Shown here piece after piece: positions 36,201-44,548 of a stretch of 64,000 nucleotides of DNA. The notes under the pieces are model-generated. The model was not told where the DNA came from, did no database searches, and saw only the letters and a program-made list of their open reading frames with translations. The first letter of the stretch is position 1. The number at the start of each line of letters is the position of its first letter. The translations under genes were made by a program, and so were the position numbers. The DNA comes from Vibrio owensii CAIM 1854 = LMG 25443. GTDB taxonomy: Bacteria > Pseudomonadota > Gammaproteobacteria > Enterobacterales > Vibrionaceae. The DNA lies in NCBI RefSeq assembly GCF_000817815.1, contig NZ_JPRD01000023.1, positions 124,001 to 188,000 of the forward strand, in the 5' to 3' direction.

Positions 36201-37442
36201 ATCGGTACAGCAGATCGTACGGCTGTTTACTACTCGATGGGTATTACTCAGCACACGACAGGTCATGACAACGTGCGTTCTATCGCTAACCTGCAATTGC
36301 TGTGTGGCAACATCGGTATTGAAGGTGGTGGTATCAACCCATTGCGTGGTCAATCAAACGTGCAAGGCGCGTGTGATATGGGTGCTTTGCCAAACAGTTT
36401 CCCGGGCTACCAAAAGGTATACAACCCAATTGTGCGTCAGAAGTTTGCGATTGAATGGAACGCACCAAATCTGCCTTCTGAGCAAGGTCTAACCCTGACA
36501 GAAATCATTGATGCGGCTTGCCATCGTGACGTTCGTGGTATGTACATCATGGGTGAGAACCCAGTGTTGAGTGACCCGAACCAAGCGCATGTGATTGAAG
36601 GTTTAGAAGCGCTCGATTTCTTGGTGGTTCAAGACATCTTCCTAACGGAAACTGCGCAATACGCGGATGTGGTTCTGCCTTCTTGCTCGTTTGCAGAGAA
36701 AGCGGGTCACTTCACCAATACGGAGCGTCGTGTTCAGCGCGTGAATCCTGTCGTAACGGCACCGGGTGAAGCGAAAGAAGATTGGTGGATTATTCAAGAA
36801 ATAGCCAATGCCATGGGCAGTGATTGGGATTACCACTGCGTGTCTGATATCACCAATGAAATTGCACGTGTGACACCTCAATACGCGGGTCTTCGTTGGG
36901 ATGCCATTACGCCAAACGGTGTGCAATGGCCGAGCAACAAGAACAACCCGGCGGGTACTCGCATCATGCACCAAACCCAGTTTACTCGTGGTAAAGGGCA
37001 AATGGTGGGCGTACCGTTCCGTTATGCGGCTGAGCTGCCAGATGAAGAGTACCCACTTGTGTTAACGACGGGTCGTGTACTTGAGCAGTTCCACACTGGC
37101 ACCATGACGCGCAAAACCAAAGGGTTGGATAATCTTGCTGGACCACGTGCGATGGTGAGCGTCGAAGACGCAGAAGCACTTGGCATCAGTAATGGTCAGC
37201 GTCTGACAGTGTCTACACGTCGCGGCAGCATTGAGATTGATGCCTTTGTGACTAAGCGGATTCAAAAAGGTGTGGTGTTTATTCCATTCCACTTTGTTGA
37301 ATCGCCAGTCAACCGCCTAACGACAACAGCAACTGACCCGCATGCGAAGATCCCTGAGTTCAAGGTCGCTGCGGTTAAAGTGGAAGTGAGCGAAAAAGTG
37401 CAACACGTAGAGCCTGCAACGGAAGCGGTTCATTCCATTTAA
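33204..37442 (+). CDS. Fused ferredoxin, GltD-like NAD(P)H module and molybdenum formate dehydrogenase catalytic subunit
   Basis: A 1412-residue cytoplasmic fusion. The frame is open from 33087, but the ATG at 33204 (MIEIVIDGKY) has GGGGG before it and starts the domain. Order: a 2Fe-2S ferredoxin with Cys 34, 45, 48 and 61; a GltD-like Fe-S entry domain (C97, C101, C105, C144, C148, C152); FAD motif VGSGPGGLTAG at 197; NADPH motif GGGNTAIDCART near 327; two 4Fe-4S sets near 634 and 690; then the bis-MGD enzyme with CTYCGVGC near 725 and the catalytic residue near 852 in RLCHASSV. The position filled by selenocysteine in E. coli FdhF is Cys here. It would couple formate oxidation to NAD(P) inside one polypeptide. 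Confidence 0.9.
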   Translation: MIEIVIDGKYRIVEEGLTLLEAAKVCGVEIPSLCGMNKSNEKVPCDLCVVEVESGGTKRACELEVYRGLNVVTQSEQLSEHRRKALNRIMTDHYADCEAPCKTACPAGVDIQSYLYHIAQNDHQKAIEVIKRTLPMPLSIGRVCPAFCESECRRSLVDEPIAIRQLKRHAADADLSAHEAYVPEKKPSKGLNIAVVGSGPGGLTAGYYLSNEGYDVTVFESMPKAGGWLRYGIPEYRLPKDILDKEIELMCRNGMQVHTNQKLGVDFTLSQLSEEYDAVCLAVGASQAVEMHYTRSDLEGCYLGVDYLKDYVTEQNYVTGQKVAVIGGGNTAIDCARTARRAGADTTLIYRRTRDEMPAEDYEIVEAEHEGVKFHFLTNPAENLADETGRVNAIRLERMALGEPDASGRRSPKPTGEFFTEEFDTVIAAVSQKPDLSFLEGEDLSIPLTRWNTSDADEKTMHTGTGNIFSIGDFRRGPATAVEAVGDGRVAAKAIDLFLNGDMADMPKAAFNSRKEKKLSQVDPFHFENIQKVARSIMPELTPAQREQSFAEVELGFDNEEAMKEAARCLECGCQANTDCALRDYSTEYEAEQSFDFSLQIKSHQDWLDLRAKDLRHKYEVDRSSEFIEFDANRCISCGQCIQACRDKAVHGVLNFVCDKQGRPALRPDDRPHFGSNKNGLTLMGDSNCVQCGACVQVCPTGAMVDSRDRSQGRTEDLKAVDTICTYCGVGCKLTMFVDEATNTIRYVKGGDSPVNQGMLCVKGRFGFDFIGSEERLTTPLIRKDGWLQPASWEEAIQLIASKFSGIKQDFGSNALAGFSSAKTTNEDNYAFQKFVRRELGTNNVDHCARLCHASSVTGLEASLGSGAMTNDIPSIKHSDVIFIIGSDTTSAHPIIASHIKQAIRHHGARLIVADPKRVDMAEHAELYMAHRPGTDVMLLNGVMQQIIKNGWYDQEYIEERVDGFDTLLQEVMSPAYNLDKVELVTGVKAEDIQAMARMIGTADRTAVYYSMGITQHTTGHDNVRSIANLQLLCGNIGIEGGGINPLRGQSNVQGACDMGALPNSFPGYQKVYNPIVRQKFAIEWNAPNLPSEQGLTLTEIIDAACHRDVRGMYIMGENPVLSDPNQAHVIEGLEALDFLVVQDIFLTETAQYADVVLPSCSFAEKAGHFTNTERRVQRVNPVVTAPGEAKEDWWIIQEIANAMGSDWDYHCVSDITNEIARVTPQYAGLRWDAITPNGVQWPSNKNNPAGTRIMHQTQFTRGKGQMVGVPFRYAAELPDEEYPLVLTTGRVLEQFHTGTMTRKTKGLDNLAGPRAMVSVEDAEALGISNGQRLTVSTRRGSIEIDAFVTKRIQKGVVFIPFHFVESPVNRLTTTATDPHAKIPEFKVAAVKVEVSEKVQHVEPATEAVHSI

Positions 37443-37487
37443 GCCAATCTGTTTAGATACAGGTCAGCTGCGCACTGGCGAGTTGGT

Positions 37488-37518
37488 CGATTACATATAA
37501 GCTTATGATATGTAATCG
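37488..37518. repeat. Perfect 11-bp inverted repeat between fdh fusion and EEP gene
   Basis: CGATTACATAT/ATATGTAATCG around a 9-base centre containing AAGCTT. It lies 12 bp before the GTG start of the next gene and has no T tract, so an operator or translational hairpin is as likely as a terminator. Confidence 0.6.
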
Positions 37519-37529
37519 CTAAATGAGCC

Positions 37530-38462
37530 GTGCGTGTGCTGAGAGTCATTCAATGGATTGTGTTGTTTTTACCCGCTTCAATTTGGCTGGTGGCAAGGCA
37601 ATATCATGATATTTGGTGGGCGGAGAATCTAACCTCGATTCCCGCTCTTCTTTTATTCGCCTACCTAGGTTTTGCTTTGGTACTTTTGGTTTGCCGTCAC
37701 TGGACGAAAGCCATTGCTGCCACTTTGATTGGTTTTGCTTCTATTGCGTATCTCTTACCCACTCAGATCACGAACAACCAAACCTGCGAAAATCCGCTGA
37801 CGATAGTCCAATTCAACCTGTTCTACGAAAATCCAGACATCAATCAGTTCATTAATTACTTGCTTAAACACCCTGCAGATTTGGTGGTGATGCAAGAGCT
37901 CTCGCCTCAAGTGGGGGAGAAGCTTCATCTTCTCAACGACATTTATCCTTTCTATTATGGCGGCCAGCGCGGTGTTGGTTACCCGTCAAATCAGATGATT
38001 TTGAGCCGTTATCCTTTGGAGCCAGTTTCGATTTATCACACTCCAGATGGTCAAGAGGTGATTCGAGCAACATGGCAAGTGGACACCCCTATTACTTTAA
38101 TGACGGCGCATCCTCCCTCGCCAAGAACAGAGCCGTTATGGCAACGCCGCAATGCACTGATTCGAACCATAGAAACCCTAACTGATTTGTATCCAACACC
38201 GGAAATGATCGTGATCGGGGATTTCAATCTTTCTGCTGCAAGCCCAAGGTTTAATGGGCTGTTTTCTCGTTTCCAAACTCAACCTGTTGCCAGTTGGCCA
38301 ACATCAGTGAAAGGCTTGCCGGTTCCTGCTTTCGCCATGATAGGGATTGATCACCTCTGGCTTAAGTCAGAAAACTCAAATCGGAGAATCTGTTCAAGAG
38401 CATCGGCAGATCAACCGAATGGCTCTGATCACAAGTTGGTGACGACGCTCATAGGGCAATGA
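37530..38462 (+). CDS. Endonuclease/exonuclease/phosphatase (EEP) family membrane protein
   Basis: A 310-residue protein. Three hydrophobic segments lie in the first 90 residues (about 8-23, 38-55 and 62-78). The catalytic EEP fold follows: VQFNLFYEN, then MQELSP with the metal Glu, HPPSPRTEPLWQRRN, VIGDFNLSAASP with the DxN pair, and a C-terminal GSDHKLV His. Related proteins (YafD type) are anchored phosphodiesterases/nucleases of unclear substrate. The start is a GTG at 37530; a second GTG at 37536 is possible. Confidence 0.83.
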   Translation: MRVLRVIQWIVLFLPASIWLVARQYHDIWWAENLTSIPALLLFAYLGFALVLLVCRHWTKAIAATLIGFASIAYLLPTQITNNQTCENPLTIVQFNLFYENPDINQFINYLLKHPADLVVMQELSPQVGEKLHLLNDIYPFYYGGQRGVGYPSNQMILSRYPLEPVSIYHTPDGQEVIRATWQVDTPITLMTAHPPSPRTEPLWQRRNALIRTIETLTDLYPTPEMIVIGDFNLSAASPRFNGLFSRFQTQPVASWPTSVKGLPVPAFAMIGIDHLWLKSENSNRRICSRASADQPNGSDHKLVTTLIGQ

Positions 38463-38654
38463 GTTAGTACTTTTTATTGGCAGAGTGTCTAGTTATTTAG
38501 AATTAGGTTAAATCGCGGTGTGGCTTGTCATGGAATTGACGGACTCTGACCTTAAGTTGTTATTTGGGTGAATTCTTTAACCTAAACTCCATCCGCTTCC
38601 TATACTGAGAATATAGAGAAAAGCAGAAATTCATAATGATAAGAGGCAACTTGT

Positions 38655-39026
38655 ATGACAAGAACTACCTCAGCAGTGTTAATACTTATTTTAATGAGCG
38701 CCTATTTTGCCTATAACCGTTTTTACGTTTATCCGCAAAAGCTAGAAACACAGGCGGAATCGATGCTGATCCAAATGGCCAATCGTGAAGAGTGGCTTGA
38801 CGTACATGAGATGATGGAACGTGTAGAAGCGCACAAGGCGCATCTGGAGTTGAACGCAGACATCACCTCAACCAGCGGCAAACGTGCATACAGCGAAGGT
38901 TACATTACCTATAGCGACCGCAGTCGAAATGTATGCAAACAAGTGGTTTTCAACTTCAAAATCAATTCGCTAAGAAGTTATAGCATTTCAGACCTGCACG
39001 ACTGCTCTTTAGGTGAGTACTACTGA
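38655..39026 (+). CDS. Hypothetical membrane-anchored protein, 123 residues
   Basis: One N-terminal membrane helix (residues 5-22) precedes a soluble domain with two Cys (VCKQ and HDCS) that could form a disulfide in the periplasm. The ribosome site is AAGAGG. I do not recognise a family. It stands alone and ends in a strong terminator. Confidence 0.65.
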   Translation: MTRTTSAVLILILMSAYFAYNRFYVYPQKLETQAESMLIQMANREEWLDVHEMMERVEAHKAHLELNADITSTSGKRAYSEGYITYSDRSRNVCKQVVFNFKINSLRSYSISDLHDCSLGEYY

Positions 39027-39053
39027 TCTCGCCACGATAATTGACGATTCAAT

Positions 39054-39083
39054 AAAAACGCCTCCAAATCCGGAGGCGTTTTT
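39054..39083. terminator. Bidirectional terminator, perfect 12-bp stem
   Basis: AAAAACGCCTCC/GGAGGCGTTTTT with loop AAATCC. It is shared by the convergent hypothetical and ABC permease genes. Confidence 0.93.
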
Positions 39084-39101
39084 AGTTTGGAATCTGATGG
39101 A

Positions 39102-40202
39102 TTAATCGAGTGATTTTTTGAAGCGTAATGATGCAACAACTAAACCTATCACCGTAAAGCCCAGTAGCCAGACTGTATCTCGCCATAACTCCATTAAGTC
39201 TGCACCGCGCAACACCACACCACGAATAATGCGCATAAAGTGGGTGGCTGGTAGGGCTTCTGATATCCATTGGGCGGCGACGGGCATTCCTTCATACGGG
39301 AACATAAATCCGGACAGAAGAATCGACGGCAATAGAATGAATACCGTCATCTGCATGGCCTGAAGCTGTGTCGTCGCAATGGTGGATATCACCAAACCTA
39401 AGGTTAAACTCGCGGCGATAAACAACAGCGTGCCAAACAGTATCTGACTAATGGCGCCGTTTATCGGCACACCAAATATCCAGTGCCCCAAGCCTAAAAT
39501 GATAAACACCTGTATCAGACCAACAAAGATGTAGGGAATGATCTTCGCCACCATGAGTTCGATGGAATGGATTGGCGTAGTAATCAGTAACTCTAAATTG
39601 CCACGTTCCCGCTCACGAACAATGGCTGCACTGGTGAACAAGATCATCGTCATAGTCAGAATCACGCCCAATAAACCGGGGACAATGTTCACCGCCGAGC
39701 GCCGACTCGGGTTGTAATACAGCGCAACTTCAAAGGTTTTGGTTGGGGCAGGGCGTATCTCAAAATCAAAATCCGTTAACGGCATGGTTTGTAGCGAGAG
39801 AATCGCTGAGCTGATCATGGTGTCTGAACCATCCACAATCCACTGGCCAAGCTCTCGCCCTTGCACCATACGTTGGGTTAGGTCGCTAGGTAGAATTAAA
39901 GCCGCTCGCACCAAACCGTCTTGAATGGCTTGCTCGGCTTCAGAAGCGGTAGCGAAGGTTTCGACCACATCGACCACTTGTGTGACTTTGACGGACTCGG
40001 TGATCACACGCCCAGCAGTGCTGCCACTTTGATCGACGACGCCAACGGGAATGTTGCGAATATCGGTATTAATGGCAAAGCCGAACAGCAAAAGCTGAAT
40101 CAACGGGATCATCACGACCATGCCAAAGGTAATGCGGTCACGTGAAAGCTGACGGATCTCTTTGATCATCACCGCTTTCATACGGGCAATAGATTTCATC
40201 AT
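39102..40202 (-). CDS. ABC-2 type exporter permease
   Basis: A 366-residue inner-membrane protein. One N-terminal helix (MVVMIPLIQLLLFGFAINTD) is followed by an extracytoplasmic domain to about 170, then five helices including the ABC-2 signature region (RERERGNLELLITTPIHSIELM). It resembles YbhR/YbhS and YhhJ. E. coli Ybh has two permeases; only one is present here, so it probably works as a homodimer. Its start overlaps the ATPase stop by 4 bp. Confidence 0.9.
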   Translation of the reverse strand: MMKSIARMKAVMIKEIRQLSRDRITFGMVVMIPLIQLLLFGFAINTDIRNIPVGVVDQSGSTAGRVITESVKVTQVVDVVETFATASEAEQAIQDGLVRAALILPSDLTQRMVQGRELGQWIVDGSDTMISSAILSLQTMPLTDFDFEIRPAPTKTFEVALYYNPSRRSAVNIVPGLLGVILTMTMILFTSAAIVRERERGNLELLITTPIHSIELMVAKIIPYIFVGLIQVFIILGLGHWIFGVPINGAISQILFGTLLFIAASLTLGLVISTIATTQLQAMQMTVFILLPSILLSGFMFPYEGMPVAAQWISEALPATHFMRIIRGVVLRGADLMELWRDTVWLLGFTVIGLVVASLRFKKSLD

Positions 40203-41125
40203 TGGCGACCTTCTCCCGTAACGCTGACAAACACATCTTCCAAGCTCGGGCGAGCAATGTTCATCTCGCAGCCATCAAGCTCAGGAAAGGTTTGGGTTAA
40301 CCATTCGATCGGTTCTTCGATGTGCTGGTGGATTAAAATGCGTAAGCGAATGCCGAGCTGTGCGGCAGAACGGACTTCTTCGCGCTGAATGACTTTCTCT
40401 TTTAGCTCGCGTAAGTTATCCGCTTTGACTTCGACGATGTTAACGCCCATTTGCGCCATAAGCTCTTCTGGCTCACCATCGGCGCGGATTTCCCCAGCTT
40501 CCATAATCGCCAGACGATGACAGCGCTCTGCTTCATCCATGTAGTGCGTAGTGACCAAAATCGTCGTGCCTTGGTCAGAGAGATCAAACAATTGCTCCCA
40601 GAAATCGCGTCGGTTTTCTGGGTCAACCGCAGATGTGGGTTCATCGAGAAACAACAGTTCTGGTTTGTGCATAGTGGCTGCGGCGAGAGACAAGCGTTGT
40701 TTCTGGCCGCCACTCATTCCACCGACGCGCTGTTTACGCAACTGGTCGAGACCGTAGGTGGATAGCTGTTCTTCGATGCGAGCTTTCAGCGCCTTGGTTT
40801 CCATACCAAAGATTTGTCCAATAAACTCAAGATTCTCTTGAACCGTCAGATCATCATAAAGCGAGAACTTTTGTGTCATGTAGCCTATCTTAAGGCGCAG
40901 CAGTTCCGATTGTTTTGGGATCTCTAACCCAAGCACGTCCACGTTGCCCTCACTTGGGCTAAGCAAGCCCGTCAGCACACGAATGGTTGTCGATTTACCG
41001 CAGCCGTTGGGGCCAAGAAAACCATAAATACTGCCTTTAGGCACATTGAGCGTGATGTTGTTGATGGCGGTGAAGTCACCAAACTTTTTCACCACATTTT
41101 CAGCTTGAATCGCGTATTCGGTCAT
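40199..41125 (-). CDS. ABC exporter ATPase (single nucleotide-binding domain)
   Basis: A 308-residue ATPase with Walker A GPNGCGKST at about 38, Q-loop YMTQKFSLYDDLT, signature VGGMSGGQKQRLSLA, Walker B LLFLDEPTSAVD and an H-loop. A C-terminal extension of about 85 residues is typical of ATPases paired with ABC-2 permeases. It lies between the HlyD adaptor (4 bp upstream) and the permease (4-bp overlap), so it is a tripartite operon. Confidence 0.93.
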   Translation of the reverse strand: MTEYAIQAENVVKKFGDFTAINNITLNVPKGSIYGFLGPNGCGKSTTIRVLTGLLSPSEGNVDVLGLEIPKQSELLRLKIGYMTQKFSLYDDLTVQENLEFIGQIFGMETKALKARIEEQLSTYGLDQLRKQRVGGMSGGQKQRLSLAAATMHKPELLFLDEPTSAVDPENRRDFWEQLFDLSDQGTTILVTTHYMDEAERCHRLAIMEAGEIRADGEPEELMAQMGVNIVEVKADNLRELKEKVIQREEVRSAAQLGIRLRILIHQHIEEPIEWLTQTFPELDGCEMNIARPSLEDVFVSVTGEGRQ

Positions 41126-41129
41126 TGGC

Positions 41130-42080
41130 TTACTCCACCAAATCCACTTGTGCTGGGATACCTGAAGGCAAGGATTGTGCGGAGTCTTGTAGGTCGACTT
41201 CTGCTAGGTACATCAAACGCGAGCGTTCTTCCTCGGTAAGCGCGAAATAAGGCGTGAATGAAGGCTCAGTTGCTACCCAACGAATGGTGCCGCTATATGG
41301 TTGTTCAACGCCATCTACATGCACGTTAACCGTTTTACCCGGAACAAAGTCGACGCGATAGTTAGCAGGAACATAAACACGAGCGTATGGGACGCGGCTA
41401 GCTTGAATCACAGCAACCACGCCATTGACAGGGACGCGTTCGCCAAGGTTAAATGGTAGGTTATCTAACAACCCATCTCGCGTGGCCGTGATGGTGAGTT
41501 CTGCTAGTTTCTGTTCTTGCAGTGCCACATCAGCTTTTGCTGCCATGAGTGCGGCTTTCGCTTGTTCAATATCTTCAGGACGAGAGCCAGCTGTTAGTTT
41601 GCTGAACTCTTCTTGTGAGGAGTCTAGCTCTGCACGGGCAGAATCTCTGGCTGCTAAAGCGGTGTCTTTTTCTGATTGGCTGATGAGTTTCTTACGAACT
41701 AACTCTGCTTTACGTTGGTAGTTCTTTTGCGCTTCAACCAATTGAGCTTCCGCTCTGGCAACGCGAGCTTGCGCTGCGGCAATGTCTTCTGGTCGCTCAC
41801 CATTGGTCAATTTCAAAAGATAGGCGTCAGCCTTGGCTTGCTCGGCTACGGCGTGAGCTAAAACGGCTTCTTGGTTCTTTGTATCGAGCTGAACCAGCAC
41901 TTCTCCTTCGGTGACTTGGCTGCCTTCCTTGATGGGTAGGGCTCGAATTATCTCGCTAGAGGTTGCAGTAAAGGTTACGCGGTCACGTTCTAGTGTGCCA
42001 AGGGCTTGCTGTCCGTCATCTTTGGAACAGGCAGTTAAAAGAGCCAGGGCTAGGGTGCCAAGAATGATTCGCTTCATCAT
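41130..42080 (-). CDS. HlyD/YbhG-family adaptor lipoprotein of the ABC exporter
   Basis: A 316-residue membrane-fusion protein. The N-terminus has a lipobox (LLTACSK). The lipoyl half SSEIIRALPIKEGSQVTEGE is followed by a long coiled coil (about 70-180, with two similar GxRPEDIxxA blocks) and the beta-barrel domain. The repeated NGERPEDIAAAQA / AGSRPEDIEQAKA element is typical of YbhG. It partners with the ABC genes to export a hydrophobic compound. Two ATGs in tandem are possible starts. Confidence 0.88.
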   Translation of the reverse strand: MMKRIILGTLALALLTACSKDDGQQALGTLERDRVTFTATSSEIIRALPIKEGSQVTEGEVLVQLDTKNQEAVLAHAVAEQAKADAYLLKLTNGERPEDIAAAQARVARAEAQLVEAQKNYQRKAELVRKKLISQSEKDTALAARDSARAELDSSQEEFSKLTAGSRPEDIEQAKAALMAAKADVALQEQKLAELTITATRDGLLDNLPFNLGERVPVNGVVAVIQASRVPYARVYVPANYRVDFVPGKTVNVHVDGVEQPYSGTIRWVATEPSFTPYFALTEEERSRLMYLAEVDLQDSAQSLPSGIPAQVDLVE

Positions 42081-42445
42081 GCGACGCTTCCTCTAAGAAG
42101 GTGAGCTCGAACTCGTATCAAGCTATAGAAGAGTGTGGGACTGCATTCAGTGTAACGTGAGTCAGTTTTATCCGGCTAGGAAGTTAATTCCTTCAATATT
42201 CATCAATTGATTAATTATTGAAACTGGCCTCACTCTTGAATGCGTCTCTAAGAATATTCTCATTCAAATATAGTGGGTTACCGTGATGTTGGTGGGATTA
42301 GAAAAGATAAATTGAAGAATCGAGACAAGGATCAGGTTTACTGTGCACACGTAAAGAAACGGTTAGATAAAGTAAAGCCCGATGGCTGAGCATCGGGCTT
42401 TACAGAGCGCGCTAGGACAAAGTTAACGCAACCTTTAATGGCTGT
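42081..42445. other. Gene-free region upstream of the exporter operon
   Basis: About 365 bp, AT-rich, no coding signal. It includes an imperfect palindrome at 42192-42222 (TTCAATA/TATTGAA arms around ATCAATTGAT), a candidate operator, and the terminator of the chemoreceptor gene at 42374-42401. Confidence 0.5.
42374..42401 (-). terminator. Terminator of the chemoreceptor gene
   Basis: Stem AAAGCCCGATG/CATCGGGCTTT with a 6-base loop. The stem sequence recurs in the rpiR terminator at 44474. Confidence 0.88.
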
Positions 42446-44077
42446 TTAAGCCGTTTTAAACTGACTGACGATTTCTTGTAGACCAACCGCCAGTTCACTT
42501 AAGTCTCGGCACGCAATCGCGGTTTGACGAGAGCCTGTTGCGACTTCGCTAGAGAACTGGTTGATGTGTTCGACATTGCGATGCAGCTCTTCAGTCACAG
42601 AGCTCTGCTCACTGCACGCACTCGCGATTTGGATGCTCTTTTCAGCGATGTTGTCAGCGCTTTGCTCGATGTGACCAATCGTCGTACCTGCTCGCTGAGC
42701 TTGTTCAACGCACACTTGAATCAAATCGCTGCTGTTGTTTGTTGCCGATACAGCGGTTTTCGAGCAATTCTGAAGCTTGCTGATGATGGCAATGATCTCT
42801 TCTGTCGATGCTTGTGTGCGACTCGCTAGCGTACGAACTTCATCAGCTACAACTGCAAATCCGCGGCCTTGTTCACCCGCTCGGGCTGCCTCAATTGCGG
42901 CATTGAGAGCTAGCAGGTTAGTTTGCTCTGCGATGTCTTGAATTACGTCAACCACCACGCTGATGTTCGATGCGTCTTGCTCTAGCTCGCTTACCATGGT
43001 GCCAACCGATTGAATCGCGACCGAAGCTTCGTTGATCTGCTCAATGCATTCTTGGACCACTTCTAAGCCTTCTTTGGCTTCTTGAGAGGCGCTGTTTGCA
43101 GTTTCTGAAGCGGCTTCTGTGTTGCTTGCTACATCGTGCACTGTTGCTTGCATTTCGTTCATGGCGGTCGCAATCAGATTAAGTTGTTGCTGCTGTTCAT
43201 CCATGCCAAAAGAGGTTTGTTCTGAAATGGCGCTCACTTCCTCGGTAGCGGTGCTCACCTGAGCGGTAGTAGAAGAGATGCTGTCGACCAGACTCAATAG
43301 CTTGGCTTGCATATCTTCACAAGCGTCTGCCAATAAACCGAGCTCATCGTTACCAATTTTATTGCGCGGAAGTTTGTAGGTTAGATCGCCGGAAGCAATC
43401 TTAGAGGCCATTTCAACCACGTATTGCAGTGGAGAGCAGATTTGTTTTGTGAGGAATAGGCCGAGTACAAAGCTCAATGCCAATAAAGCAACAATCGCGA
43501 TAATGCTATAAGTGATGACGTCTGCTACCACATCGTGAGTGCTGTTGATGTCTTCTTTGATGAAGGTTTGGTTTAACTCAACCAGATCTTTAATCGAGCT
43601 AGAAAGTGCTTGGAAGGTTGAAAATCCATCCAGCAGCATAGCGTTGGCTTCATCAATGCGTTTTGTGGTTAATAGCTCTGAATATTTGTCGTTGAAGCTA
43701 CGGTATTTTGACCACGCACTCGCTACTTCATTATAAGCATCACGGTCGCGCTGATCCCAAAGTGATTTACCGTATTGTTCAATATAGTTGTCGATTTTAT
43801 TTTCTGATTCATCCAAACCTTTAAGCCAAGTGTTAAATTCAGGATGGTTTACATTGGTCAGTAAAGAGAATTCGTCTTTTCTTAAGGTGCCAATTTCAAT
43901 TTCAATGTTTTTTACCAATAAAATACTTGGCACTGTGGTGTCAGAAAATTCTGTCATCTTGCCATCAATAAGTTTTATTTGAGAGGTAAAGAAGAAAGAT
44001 AACGCAATGACGGCAGCGGAGATAACAAGTATCAACGCACTGATTTTACTTTTAATACTTAGGTTAGAAAGTTTCAT
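42446..44077 (-). CDS. Methyl-accepting chemotaxis protein
   Basis: A 543-residue chemoreceptor. A first membrane helix (about 10-29) is followed by a four-helix-bundle periplasmic ligand domain (to about 190), a second helix, a HAMP domain (about 215-265), and the signalling hairpin with the conserved tip [20 protein letters not shown] followed by [12 protein letters not shown]. There is no CheR-tethering pentapeptide at the C-terminus. The ligand is unknown. It lies next to the rpiR end of the chitin-acid cluster but has its own promoter and terminator. Confidence 0.93.
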   Translation of the reverse strand: MKLSNLSIKSKISALILVISAAVIALSFFFTSQIKLIDGKMTEFSDTTVPSILLVKNIEIEIGTLRKDEFSLLTNVNHPEFNTWLKGLDESENKIDNYIEQYGKSLWDQRDRDAYNEVASAWSKYRSFNDKYSELLTTKRIDEANAMLLDGFSTFQALSSSIKDLVELNQTFIKEDINSTHDVVADVITYSIIAIVALLALSFVLGLFLTKQICSPLQYVVEMASKIASGDLTYKLPRNKIGNDELGLLADACEDMQAKLLSLVDSISSTTAQVSTATEEVSAISEQTSFGMDEQQQQLNLIATAMNEMQATVHDVASNTEAASETANSASQEAKEGLEVVQECIEQINEASVAIQSVGTMVSELEQDASNISVVVDVIQDIAEQTNLLALNAAIEAARAGEQGRGFAVVADEVRTLASRTQASTEEIIAIISKLQNCSKTAVSATNNSSDLIQVCVEQAQRAGTTIGHIEQSADNIAEKSIQIASACSEQSSVTEELHRNVEHINQFSSEVATGSRQTAIACRDLSELAVGLQEIVSQFKTA

Positions 44078-44407
44078 AGACTCACTGCAATTGGGGTGGC
44101 TTGAAAGGCTCGTAGTCTATTCCTGAGATTTGAAATTTAGTGTGATGAAAGTCTCAAATAGTTTTATCGGAAACGAAAATAAAATGGAAACTTAATGTTC
44201 ACATTTCGTTTAAAAAATAAGTTAATAGTTAATTAATATTGATGGGAAAAATAATTAATTAACTTGTAAATTATTTCGAGCACGAATTGGTATTAATCTT
44301 GATAACCTTACATTCAATCAGAATTTTCTTATTGATGAATTTCGTTATTTATGTGTTAGCAAGCTTTCCTAAATATTAAAACAAGACCTTGTACCGAATT
44401 GAAGTAT
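44078..44407. other. AT-rich gene-free stretch upstream of the chemoreceptor
   Basis: About 330 bp with no credible ORF. It should contain the chemoreceptor promoter (minus strand). No specific site was recognised. Confidence 0.45.
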
Positions 44408-44459
44408 TATACCCAAGTAACCTCGAGATGCTTGGTTCAGCGAAAATGACTTGGGTATA
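44408..44459. repeat. Intergenic palindromic repeat, copy 1
   Basis: Eleven-bp arms TATACCCAAGT/ACTTGGGTATA around a 30-base centre. The arms recur at 52313-52352. It looks like a dispersed Vibrio intergenic repeat rather than a terminator. Confidence 0.65.
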
Positions 44460-44473
44460 TCTCGGTAAAATAA

Positions 44474-44502
44474 AAGCCCGATGCTGAACATCGGGCTTCA
44501 TT
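44474..44502 (-). terminator. Terminator of the rpiR gene
   Basis: Stem AAGCCCGATG/CATCGGGCTT, with a T-rich run on the minus strand. It is 50 bp past the rpiR stop. Confidence 0.88.
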
Positions 44503-44548
44503 GTTTGAGTTTTATCGCCAAGGTTTTGGGTATCTAGACCACGTTGGT

